Source: an uncultured Clostridia bacterium | GTDB lineage: Bacteria > Bacillota > Clostridia > TANB77 > CAG-508 | DNA: 15,065 nucleotides | Reading direction: 5' to 3' | Assembly: GCA_948560265.1 (NCBI GenBank) | Contig: CAOXTD010000011.1 | Coordinates: 36,978-52,042, forward strand | Shown: piece by piece, positions 1 through 7,794 of the stretch | Position numbering within the stretch: the first letter of the stretch is position 1 | How the letters are laid out: each line of letters starts with the position of its first letter | The notes under the pieces: generated by a model | The model's database searches: none | Told to the model about the DNA's origin: nothing | The model's input: the letters and a program-made list of their open reading frames with translations, nothing else | Made by a program: the position numbers and the translations under genes

Positions 1-2
1 CT

Positions 3-443
3 GTATCAGCAAAATTAGCTGAGTGCTATGTAACAATAGAAAATAACAGATATAATTTTATGCAAGCTATTAACCTTGAGGCAAACTTTGAAAAAACCAA
101 AAGTGAAGTTCCTATTTTAGGAAAAACTGGTAGTGGTAACAAATCTACTGGTTGGAAAGGTACAGGCTCAGCAACAATGCATTATAACTCATCTATTATG
201 AGAGAATTAATGGAGAGATTTAAAAAGACTGGAGAGGATGTTTATTTTGACATTCAAGTAACCAATGAGGATCCTACATCTTCAGTAGGTCGCCAAACAG
301 TAATATTAAAAGATTGTAACATCGATGGTGGAGTTTTAGCAAAATTCGATGCAGATGGAGAATATCTAGATGAGGATATCGACTTTACATTTGAGGATTT
401 TGAAATTCCAGAAAAATTTAAGATGCTTAATGGTATGCAATAA
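3..443 (+). CDS. xkdM: Phage tail tube protein, XkdM-like (5' end outside window)
   Basis: The frame is open from base 3, so the gene starts before the window; the ATG at 60 is internal. The 146 visible residues match the XkdM/DUF2001 tail-tube family of PBSX-type contractile tails. Typical features are an N-terminal strand ending near the internal ATG, the segment KSEVPILGK, and the threonine/glycine stretch STGWKGTGSATMHY, followed by a C-terminal half rich in acidic residues. Family members stack as hexameric rings to form the inner tube inside the sheath. It is followed 31 bases later by the tail assembly chaperone, as in PBSX. The assignment rests on sequence pattern and gene order. There is no in-phase CGG and the frame is intact. 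Confidence 0.85.
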   Translation, partial: VSAKLAECYVTIENNRYNFMQAINLEANFEKTKSEVPILGKTGSGNKSTGWKGTGSATMHYNSSIMRELMERFKKTGEDVYFDIQVTNEDPTSSVGRQTVILKDCNIDGGVLAKFDADGEYLDEDIDFTFEDFEIPEKFKMLNGMQ

Positions 444-474
444 ATAAAAATAAGAAAGGTATAAGGTGATATTA

Positions 475-897
475 ATGAGTTTTAAAGAGTTTATGATTGA
501 GGAAGCAGAGCAAGAGTTAGTAGAATATGTTGCTTCAAAAAGATTTAAGGATGCAGAAGGAAATCCAATAAAATGGAAAATAAGACCATTAACAACAAAG
601 GAAAATGATGCAATTAGAAAACAATGTTATATAAAAACACAAGTTCCAGGTAAAAGAGGACAATATACAAAGGATTTTGATAGTGCTAAATATTTGTTGA
701 TGGTTGCAGAAAAATGTGTAGTATATCCAAATTTACATGATAAAGATTTACAAGACTTCTATCATGTAATGGGAATAGAGGACCTATTAAAGGAGCATTT
801 ATTAAAAGTTCCTGGAGAATATGACGACTTTACTGCAAAATTACAAGAAATTAATGGTTATGATATAGAAGAGGCTGTAGAAGAAGCAAAAAACTAA
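475..897 (+). CDS. xkdN: Tail assembly chaperone, XkdN-like, short (zero-frame) product
   Basis: This 140-aa protein has the position, size and character of the XkdN tail assembly chaperone (gpG analogue), lying between tail tube and tape measure. An in-frame GTG exists at 466, but ATG 475 has AAGGTGA (463-469) five bases upstream and gives the family-like start MSFKEFMIEEAEQEL. The middle contains a motif common in tail chaperones (KWKIRPLTTKENDAIRKQ). The protein ends in an acidic tail, EEAVEEAKN, and its last sense codons form a slippery heptamer. The chaperone is expected to coat the tape measure protein during tail assembly. Confidence 0.8.
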   Translation: MSFKEFMIEEAEQELVEYVASKRFKDAEGNPIKWKIRPLTTKENDAIRKQCYIKTQVPGKRGQYTKDFDSAKYLLMVAEKCVVYPNLHDKDLQDFYHVMGIEDLLKEHLLKVPGEYDDFTAKLQEINGYDIEEAVEEAKN

Positions 898-1085
898 TTG
901 AAGAAGGCGATCCAGATGCATCTTATGCATACTATTGCCTTCATAAATTTAAAATGCTTCCAAGTACATTTGCAAATTTAGAATTCAAAGATAAAGCCTT
1001 TATTATAGCTTCTATTCAAATAAGAACAGAAAATGAAAAGAAGCAAGAACAAAAAATGAAAAGAACGGGTAGAAAACGCAAATAG
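475..1085 (+). CDS. Tail assembly chaperone, -1 frameshift extended product (gpGT-like)
   Basis: A -1 slip on the heptamer at 888-894 (A AAA AAC) joins the 140-aa zero-frame protein to a 63-codon reading frame that runs from 894 to the TAG at 1083-1085. The extension has no start codon or ribosome binding site of its own. It contains KLIEEGDPDASYAYYCLHKF and a basic tail (KMKRTGRKRK), giving a product of about 203 aa. A frameshifted chaperone upstream of the tape measure is conserved across tailed phages (lambda G/GT, and XkdN-type genes), where the T extension is thought to bind tail tube subunits. The slippery site and open frame are seen directly; the use of the shift is inferred from the family. 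Confidence 0.78.
888..894 (+). promoter_or_regulatory. Slippery heptamer A AAA AAC for -1 frameshifting
   Basis: The zero-frame codons are GCA AAA AAC TAA. The heptamer A AAA AAC fits X XXY YYZ, so both tRNAs can re-pair one base back. The stop codon follows immediately. I did not find a convincing stem-loop just downstream. Confidence 0.75.
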
Positions 1086-1097
1086 TATTCTACCCGT
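1065..1097 (+). repeat. 10-bp perfect inverted repeat between chaperone and tape measure
   Basis: ACGGGTAGAA (1065-1074) is the exact reverse complement of TTCTACCCGT (1088-1097), with a 13-base loop. The left arm lies in the last codons of the frameshift extension and the stop TAG is in the loop. Only a short T stretch follows (TTTA), so it is a weak terminator at best. It may be an attenuator, an RNA stability element, or a structure that tunes tape-measure translation. Confidence 0.6.
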
Positions 1098-1116
1098 TTA
1101 GTAAAGAGGTGAGTAT

Positions 1117-3445
1117 ATGGCCACAATAAGAACAGCTATACAAGTTCAAGATGCTGCCACAGCTACCTTAAATAAAATTGATTCAGGATTAAATAAAGTA
1201 AATAGAGGATTTGAAAATGTAAATACTCAAATGAACGAAGTACCTACCAAAGGATTACAAGCAACGCAAAAAATGACACAAAGTGCATTACAAGCAGAAA
1301 TGGCCTATAAAGCGGAAGCACAACAACTTTCAATAATTGAAAAAGAAGCCAAAAATATATTAGCCACAAAGGGAACAGAAAGTCTTGAAAGTAAAGAAAT
1401 ACTAGCCAGCCTATATGAACAAAGAGTTTTAGTTTCATCATTAAAGGCTGATTATGAAAGAATTACGCAATCAGCAAAAGGAACTAGCGAGTCTATTAGA
1501 GAAAATGAAGAAAATCAAAGAAAATTCAAGAATGAAATTAATAGTACAACAACAAGTGCAAATAACTTATGGGATAAAATAAAGGGAATAGCACTAACTA
1601 TTGGTGGATTAGCTGGAGTTAAAAAAATATTAAACTTATCTGATGAGATGGCAACTACATCTGCTAGATTAAGTTTAATTGTAGATGACAAAGGTAGTGT
1701 GGAGCAACTAGAAAATAAGATATTTGCTAGTGCTATACGCTCTAGGGCAGAATACCAAGATACTGCTGATATGATCGGGAAGCTAGGAAGCCAAGCAAAG
1801 GGTGCATTCAAAAATAATGATGAGTTAATTGCATTTGCAGAGCAATTGAATAAAAACTTTGTACTTGCAGGAACAAATCAACAAGGAATTGCATCAGCAC
1901 AATTACAAATAACGCAGGCGTTAGCCTCTGGAGTTCTTCGTGGAGAAGAATTAAATGCAGTATTTGAAAATGCTACACCAGTTATTCAAAAAATTGCTGA
2001 TTATTTGGATGTACCAATTGGGAAGATTCGTGATTTAGCAAAAGAAGGTAAGTTATCAGCTCAGGTTGTTAAAAATGCGTTATTGGCTAGTGCTGATGAA
2101 ACGAATGCAGCATTTGAAAAAATGCCTATGACATGGAGCCAAATTTGGACCAAAATGAAAAATATAGCATTAAAGGCATTCCAACCTGTATTAAAGAAAA
2201 TAAATGAATTTGCTAATAATCAAAAAGTACAAGCTGCTTTTGAAAGTTTTATAAATGTTATAAGTGTAGCCTCACAAGCTGTTTTAGGATTGATAGAAGG
2301 TATGGTTTGGTTATATGGAATATTAGAGCCATTTGCACCAATAATACTTGGAATTGTAGCAGCTTATGTAGCATTTAACTTGATCAGTGGATTAGTAAGT
2401 ATTGCTTTAGGTATAATGTCGGCGATGGAAACTGCTCATGCAGCAGCGGCTATGCTAGCATCAGGAGCAACTTTAGCAGAAACAGCAGCACAATGGGGAT
2501 TAAATAGTGCATTATATGCTTGCCCTATTGTTTGGATTATTGCTATTATTATAGCTTTAATTGCAGTCTTAACATATTTATGGTTTACAAATGATGATGT
2601 GGCTTATGGAATACTTTATGCGTGGGATGCTCTTCGATTAGGTGCTATGACCTTATGGTTGGGTTGTAAGACAGTTTTTTATGGAATACTACTTGCAGCA
2701 CAATTTATGTGGTTAGGAATGCTAGGCGTATGCTATGGACTTTTAACAGCCTGGTATGGATTCCAAACTGGACTTGAAGCAGTAGGAGTAGGAATTTTAT
2801 ACATATTCCAATGGTTATATAACGGCGTTGTTGGAATTGTAAACCGGAATTATAGGAGTCTTAAACAAAATACCTGGAGTTTCGATAAACACAGTTGAAT
2901 ATGCGAATTTTGCAGATAATGCACTAGAAGGAATGATGGACAATGTTGCAAGAAGAAATGAAGATTTGCAAAGTATGGTTGATGATATGTCCGAAGTAAG
3001 TGCTAGTATAGAAAAAAATAAAGCAGAATATATGGCAGATTTAACAGCTGGAGCAAACGATATTCAAAGTACAGCAATAGAATTTAATGCAACAAGGGAG
3101 GACAGAGTGGCACACAGAAACGACTGGGTAAAAGGTGCAACAAGTGCTGTCAAAGATGCTATGAATATGGATCAATTTAGTAATATGGGTGGAGATGTAG
3201 GAAAAATAGCAGGAGATACAGGAAGCATAAAAGAATCACTTGATGTTGCTGAAGAAGATCTAAAGTATTTGAGAGATATAGCAGAAAGAGAAACAATAAA
3301 TAGATTTACAACTGCTGAAATAAAAGTAGATATGACTAATAATAACAATATAAATAGCGAATTAGATATAGATGGTATTGTAGAACAACTTGGAGACAAA
3401 TTAGAAGAAAAAATGGAAGTAGTAGCAGAGGGGGTGCATAACTGA
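1117..3445 (+). CDS. xkdO: Tape measure protein, XkdO-like, split by a +1 shift at CGG 2845-2847
   Basis: The start is ATG 1117 behind AGAGGTGA. The upstream frame gives 576 residues to AAC 2842-2844, then CGG 2845-2847, and stops 17 codons later. Skipping the C continues as GGA ATT ATA (GIIGVLNKIPGVSINT) and runs to TGA 3443-3445, giving about 775 aa. The N-terminal region (about residues 30-140) is polar and coiled-coil-like. About residues 150-345 resemble the tape measure N-terminal domain (including QALASGVLRGEELNAVFENA). About 385-560 is a run of hydrophobic, tryptophan-rich membrane-like segments. The part after the shift is a polar tail. The protein sets tail length and probably inserts in the host membrane. 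The downstream part has no good start of its own, which supports one protein. Confidence 0.88.
2845..2847 (+). other. In-phase CGG at +1 shift site 1 (tape measure)
   Basis: Zero frame reads GTA AAC CGG AAT TAT AGG. Dropping the C gives GTA AAC GGA ATT ATA GGA and restores the tape measure frame. The restored residue is glycine. Confidence 0.8.
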
Positions 3446-4116
3446 TGTATGATTTTTATTTAGATAAAATATTATTACCAGTAGCACCATCAAAGCTACA
3501 AGTAAAAATAAAAAATGCAAATAAAACAATAAATTTAATAAATGATGGAGAAATAAACATTATAAAAAAGCCAGGATTATCTGAAGTATCTTTTGACATT
3601 TTAATTCCACATGTTAAGTATCCTTTTGCAGTATATAAAAATGGGTATAGAGATGCTAAATATTTTTTAGGAGAGATTGAGAAATTAAAGGTTAATATGC
3701 AACCATTTCAATTTATCGTTTCAAGAAGAAAACCAAATGGAACAGTTTTATTCGATACAAATATGAAGGTAACATTAGAAGAATATACAATAAAGGAAGA
3801 TGCGGGAGAAGGCTTTGATGTTATAGTTACTATAAAATTAAAGCAATATAGGGAATATTCTACAAAGACAATGAAAATAACGATAAAACAATATAAACCA
3901 ATAGCCGTAGAAGTTCCAGCAAGACCTGCAACAACAGCACCTAAACCTGCAACAACGAGTAGAACTTATACTGTAAAAAGAGGAGACTGCTTGTGGAATA
4001 TAGCCAAAAAATACTATGGAAAAGGAAATCAATATACTAAAATATACAATGCTAATAGAGATAAAATAAAGAATCCTAATTTAATTTATCCTGGGCAGGT
4101 ATTAACAATTCCATAA
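3445..4116 (+). CDS. xkdP: LysM-domain tail protein, XkdP-like
   Basis: The 223-aa protein starts at ATG 3445, overlapping the tape measure stop by one base (TGATG), which indicates translational coupling. Residues about 1-150 form the tail-associated domain of the family (MYDFYLDKILLPVAPSKLQV). A linker rich in proline, alanine and threonine follows (about 152-170). A C-terminal LysM module occupies about 172-223 (TYTVKRGDCLWNIAKKYYG, then NPNLIYPGQVLTIP). LysM binds N-acetylglucosamine glycans, so the protein probably attaches the tail tip to peptidoglycan or spans tube and baseplate. The frame is intact and has no in-phase CGG. Confidence 0.85.
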   Translation: MYDFYLDKILLPVAPSKLQVKIKNANKTINLINDGEINIIKKPGLSEVSFDILIPHVKYPFAVYKNGYRDAKYFLGEIEKLKVNMQPFQFIVSRRKPNGTVLFDTNMKVTLEEYTIKEDAGEGFDVIVTIKLKQYREYSTKTMKITIKQYKPIAVEVPARPATTAPKPATTSRTYTVKRGDCLWNIAKKYYGKGNQYTKIYNANRDKIKNPNLIYPGQVLTIP

Positions 4117-4129
4117 TAGGAGGTAAAAA

Positions 4130-5093
4130 ATGATAAGTAGTGAGATATTAATACAAAACGGATCCACTGTATTTGCTCCTGTTATAGAAGAAGATATCCA
4201 ATGGGAAACAGAAAGAAAGAATGCACCGGGTAAATTAACTTTTAAAGTGGTAAAAGATAATACAATCAATTTTACAGAGGGAAATGCAGTAAGATTTGCT
4301 GTAAATAATACAAATATATTTTACCGGTTTTGTTTTTAGCAAAAAGAGAGATAAAAGCGGAATAATAACTGTAACAGCATATGATCAACTGAGATATTTC
4401 AAAAATAAAGATACATATGTTTATACAAATAAAACTGCCGATCAATTAGTAAGAATGTTGGCCAATGATTTTTTATTAAACATTGGTATGCTAGAAACAA
4501 CTGGATATTTAATTGCTTCTCGTGTAGAAAGCAATAAAACACTATTTGATATAGTTCAAAATGCTTTAGATTTAACAACACAAAATCGTGGAGAAATCTA
4601 TGTTTTATATGATGACTTTGGAAAACTATGCTTAAAAAGTTTGGAAAGAATGAAACTAGGGCTAGTAATAGATGAAGAAACTGGAGAAAACTTTGACTAT
4701 ACATCTTCTATTGATTCAGATACTTACAATAAAATTAAACTTACATATGATAATGAAAAAACTGGAAAAAGAGAAGTGTATATAGCAAAGGATACATCAC
4801 ACATAAATGAATGGGGTGTACTTCAATATTACGATACCATTGATGAAAATACTAATGGGCAAGCTAAAGTAGATGCACTACTAAAATTATATAACCAAAA
4901 AACAAGAAAATTGCAAATAAAAAATGCAATAGGAGATATAAGAGTGCGAGGAGGATCATTAGTAATTGTTCAAATGGATCTAGGAGATATAAAAATTCAA
5001 AATTTTATGCTAGTAGAAAAAGTGAAACATGTATTTAAGAATAATGAGCATTTTATGGATTTAACATTGAGAGGAGGAGAGTTTATTTCATAA
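4130..5093 (+). CDS. xkdQ: Tail hub / late control D-like protein, XkdQ-like, split by +1 shift at CGG 4325-4327
   Basis: ATG 4130 follows AGGAGG. The first 65 codons end in NNTNIFY at TAC 4322-4324, then CGG; the zero frame stops at 4339. Skipping the C continues GGT TTT GTT TTT AGC (GFVFSKKRDKSGIITVTAYDQ) to the TAA at 5091-5093, giving about 320 aa, close to the usual XkdQ length. The motif TVTAYDQLRYFKN and the ISSEILIQNGSTVF start are family-like. XkdQ proteins are related to gpD/gp27-type hub proteins at the base of the tail tube. Neither half is complete alone, and the downstream part lacks a start with a ribosome binding site near the break. Confidence 0.86.
4325..4327 (+). other. In-phase CGG at +1 shift site 2 (xkdQ)
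   Basis: Zero frame is TTT TAC CGG TTT TGT TTT TAG. Without the C it is TTT TAC GGT TTT GTT TTT AGC, which continues the hub protein. The restored residue is glycine. Confidence 0.8.
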
Positions 5094-5581
5094 TGGCAGA
5101 CTTGATAGAAACTGTTAAAAAAATTGTGCAAGGAGTGCTAAATGAAAGCTCTCCTTGTAATGTTTTATTTGGAACTGTAACGAGTGCTAATCCGCTTGAA
5201 ATAACAGTAGAGCAAAAATTAAAATTAACAAAAGAATTTCTAATACTAACAAAAAATGTTGTTAATTATACAACAACAGCAACAATAGAATGGAATACAA
5301 ACAAAGTAAATCAAAATGTAAACCATAATCATAGTATTAGTGGAAATATAAATGTAGACTCTAGTATTAGCCCAAATGATAATAATGCTAAAATTACTAA
5401 TAAAGTTACTTCAGCATTAGAAACAGAACAATACACAAAAGACTTAGGTCATATGCATAGTATTGCTGGAACAAAGAGTATAACTATAAATAATGCTCTA
5501 AAACAAAATGATAAAGTAATTTTACTGCAGCAAGCAGGAGGGCAAAAATATATAGTATTAGATAAAGTCTACAATAGTTAG
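5093..5581 (+). CDS. xkdR: Baseplate/tail protein, XkdR-like (DUF2577)
   Basis: The 162-aa protein overlaps the xkdQ stop by one base (TAATG) and sits in the PBSX position of xkdR. The start MADLIETVKKIVQGVLNESS followed by VLFGTVTSANPLEITVEQKL fits the DUF2577 pattern, an OB-fold-like segment seen in baseplate spike or hub-associated proteins. A histidine-containing region (HNHSISGN at about 84-91, HMHSIAG further on) resembles spike-protein metal-binding His motifs, but that role is a guess. The frame is intact with no in-phase CGG. Confidence 0.8.
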   Translation: MADLIETVKKIVQGVLNESSPCNVLFGTVTSANPLEITVEQKLKLTKEFLILTKNVVNYTTTATIEWNTNKVNQNVNHNHSISGNINVDSSISPNDNNAKITNKVTSALETEQYTKDLGHMHSIAGTKSITINNALKQNDKVILLQQAGGQKYIVLDKVYNS

Positions 5582-5593
5582 GTGGTGAAGTTA

Positions 5594-6008
5594 TTGATAC
5601 CAAACAATAATGATAACTTAAAAGAAGATTTTGAAAAAGAAACACAGCCGACAAAGACATACTTTCTAAATACTGATAATAACACAATTACGGGTTACTG
5701 TGATGGAAAAGATGCAATGAAACAGGCAATTTATAAAATACTAAACACAGAAAGGTATGACTATTTAATATATTCATGGAATTATCGGAATAGAAATCAA
5801 GAATCTAATAGGAGAGCCATCTACATATGTGATACCAGAGCTTGAAAGGGTTATAAAAGAAGCTCTAATGCAAGATGATCGAATTACAGATGTAAAAGAC
5901 TTTACATTTAATAAAAACGGAAAAGATATTATAACTACATTTGTAGTTGACACAATAGAAGGAGAAGTATCAATAGAAAAGGTGGTGAGTGTATCAAGTG
6001 AGTACTAA
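5594..6008 (+). CDS. xkdS: Baseplate wedge-type protein, XkdS-like (DUF2634), split by +1 shift at CGG 5786-5788
   Basis: TTG 5594 is the likely start, since AGGTGGTG (5580-5587) lies six bases upstream; GTG 5582 is in frame but overlaps that site. The zero frame ends in YLIYSWNY at TAT 5783-5785, then CGG, and stops at 5845. Skipping the C gives GGA ATA GAA ATC AAG (GIEIKNLIGEPSTYVIPELE) and continues to TAA 6006-6008, making about 137 aa. The restored string YSWNYGIEIKNLIG is the conserved core of DUF2634/gp25-like baseplate proteins, where the glycine is typical. The gene overlaps the baseplate J start. Confidence 0.85.
5786..5788 (+). other. In-phase CGG at +1 shift site 3 (xkdS)
   Basis: Zero frame is AAT TAT CGG AAT AGA. 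Without the C it is AAT TAT GGA ATA GAA, restoring the DUF2634 core. The glycine at this spot is conserved in the family. Confidence 0.8.
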
Positions 6009-7093
6009 TACAGAAAAATTAGATGAATATTATGATTTTGATAATATTATGGATAGAATGCTAACAAGGGTTGATGACACATTAGATAAAAGAGAAGGAA
6101 GTATGATTTATGATGCTTTAGCTCCAGCTGCAGCGGAATTGGCCCAAATGTATATTGTTCTAAAAAATAATATAGATCTAGTTTTTGCAGATACAGCGGT
6201 AGGAGAATATTTAGATAAATTAGTAGAACAATTAGGTGTATCAAGAAAGCAAGCAGCAAAGGCAATAAGAAAAGGGTTATTTTATAATGAAAATGAAGAA
6301 CTTATGGACATTGAATTAAGTCAAAGGTTTACAATTGGAACTTTAACCTATATTGTAACAGAAAAAATAGAAAAAGGAACATATAAACTTGAATGTGAAA
6401 CAGCAGGAATTGTAGGAAATAATTTATCTGGAACTTTAGTACCAATAGACTATATACAAGGACTAGGAAAGGCTATTCTAACTGACATATTAATTCCAGG
6501 GGAAGATGAAGAAACTGATGAGAGTTTAAGACAGAGATTTTACGAAACAACTAACGAAAAAGCCTTTGGTGGAAATATAGTAGATTATCAAAATAAAACA
6601 AAAGAAATTGCGGGTGTTGGAGCAGTTAAAGTAACACCATGCTGGAATGGTGGTGGTACAGTAAAACTAACAATATTAGACAGTAACTTTAATAAAGCAA
6701 CTGATATTCTAATAGATAAGGTACAAGATACAATATGCCCAGGGTTATCTGCAGATGGATTAGGTGTTGCACCTATCCGGACATGTTGTAACAGTAGATA
6801 CAGTAAACGAGTTAAGAATAACTGTACAAACAAAATTAACACTAACTGGAGAAGCAACAAAAGATGATATAAAAAAGGAAATAGAAACTTTAATAAATAA
6901 TTATTTTCTTGAATTAAAAAAAGAATGGGAAGTAAATGATAGTGTAATCGTAAGACTTTCAAGAATCGATACTATTCTTTTAAATGCTGCAGGTGTAATT
7001 GATGTTTCTAATACAGTATTAAATGGACAAGCAATGAATATTGCTTTAGATAAATTCCAAATTCCTATATTAGAAGGGGTGGTATTATTATGA
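5998..7093 (+). CDS. xkdT: Baseplate J-like protein, XkdT-like, split by +1 shift at CGG 6778-6780
   Basis: GTG 5998 is favoured because AGGTGGTG (5980-5987) is well placed for it; GTG 5989 is too close to that site. The zero frame gives 260 residues through ADGLGVAPI at ATC 6775-6777, then CGG, and stops at 6867. Skipping the C gives GGA CAT GTT GTA ACA (GHVVTVDTVNELRIT) and runs to TGA 7091-7093, about 364 aa in all. Baseplate J proteins carry a conserved APIG-x-x-VTV segment, and the shift falls exactly at its glycine. The protein forms the baseplate wedge with XkdS and XkdU homologues. It overlaps the next gene by ATGA. Confidence 0.88.
6778..6780 (+). other. In-phase CGG at +1 shift site 4 (xkdT)
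   Basis: Zero frame is CCT ATC CGG ACA TGT. Without the C it is CCT ATC GGA CAT GTT GTA, restoring the conserved PIG-x-x-VTV segment of baseplate J proteins. Confidence 0.82.
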
Positions 7094-7794
7094 AATTAAA
7101 CGATTATATGCCACCATATTTAAGTAACATTAGGGAGTTTAAGCAAATATTTAATACTGAAGATATAGAACTGGAAAATCTATTGTTAGAAGTAAATAAA
7201 ATTCCAAGCGAAATAATAGTAAAAACAGCAGAAAGTTATGGACTAGAAAGATATGAAAAAATTTATGGAATAAAAAATATAGCAGAAACATTAGAAGCAA
7301 GAAGAGTGGCCATACTATTGAAAATCAATAGCAATGTACCATATACATATAATTGGCTAATAAAAACATTAAATGAAGCTATTGGAAAAGAAAACTATAA
7401 AATAGAAACAGATTTTAAGAATTATAAAATGTTGATTCATTTTAGGTTAGAATATACAGAAGCAGCAGAAATGTTAAATCAAAATTTAATAAAACAAATA
7501 CCAGCTAATATTAAAATGGACATAGATCTATTTGCACAAACAACTTGTTATATAGGTGCAAATATTAGACAGGTAAGTTATGAAAAAATAGATACTTGTA
7601 TAGAAACTATTAACGAAAAAGAAAAAGTAAGCATGAATGAAATAATAGGAGCCAATATAAGAGAACAAAGCTATATAAATATAAAATCAAATAGTGAAGT
7701 TTACAAGGAAAAAGAAATAATAGATACAAATACAAGTATTGGAACAGTTATAAGTAGACAAGATTATATAAATATAGAGGAGGTAGAGAAATAA
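7090..7794 (+). CDS. xkdU: Baseplate protein, XkdU-like (DUF2313)
   Basis: The 234-aa protein starts at ATG 7090 within an ATGA overlap with xkdT. The N-terminal MKLNDYMPPYLSNIREF, the following 'ESYGLERYEKIYGI' and the 'R-x-A-I-L-x-K-I' helix match the YmfQ/DUF2313 (gpI-like) family that bridges baseplate J protein and tail fibre. Residues about 20-150 are the family domain. The C-terminal third holds three degenerate repeats: IGANIRQVSYEKID, IGANIREQSYINIK and IGTVISRQDYINIE. These may form a fibre-attachment strand array. The frame is intact with no in-phase CGG. Confidence 0.82.
   Translation: MKLNDYMPPYLSNIREFKQIFNTEDIELENLLLEVNKIPSEIIVKTAESYGLERYEKIYGIKNIAETLEARRVAILLKINSNVPYTYNWLIKTLNEAIGKENYKIETDFKNYKMLIHFRLEYTEAAEMLNQNLIKQIPANIKMDIDLFAQTTCYIGANIRQVSYEKIDTCIETINEKEKVSMNEIIGANIREQSYINIKSNSEVYKEKEIIDTNTSIGTVISRQDYINIEEVEK

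Noticed and set aside
2933..3445. Separate 170-aa gene after the tape measure
   Set aside because: Its frame is open back to the CGG at 2845, the extra upstream residues are tape-measure-like, and no ribosome binding site precedes ATG 2933. It is the C-terminal part of the tape measure.
1117..3445. UGA read as tryptophan (Mycoplasma-type code) to explain frame breaks
   Set aside because: Breaks need a change of frame, not stop read-through. UGA also ends xkdO and xkdT at sites that overlap the next gene's start.
4455..5093. Separate 212-aa protein in the xkdQ position
   Set aside because: The frame is open back to the CGG at 4325 with hub-like sequence. It is the second part of XkdQ, not an independent gene.
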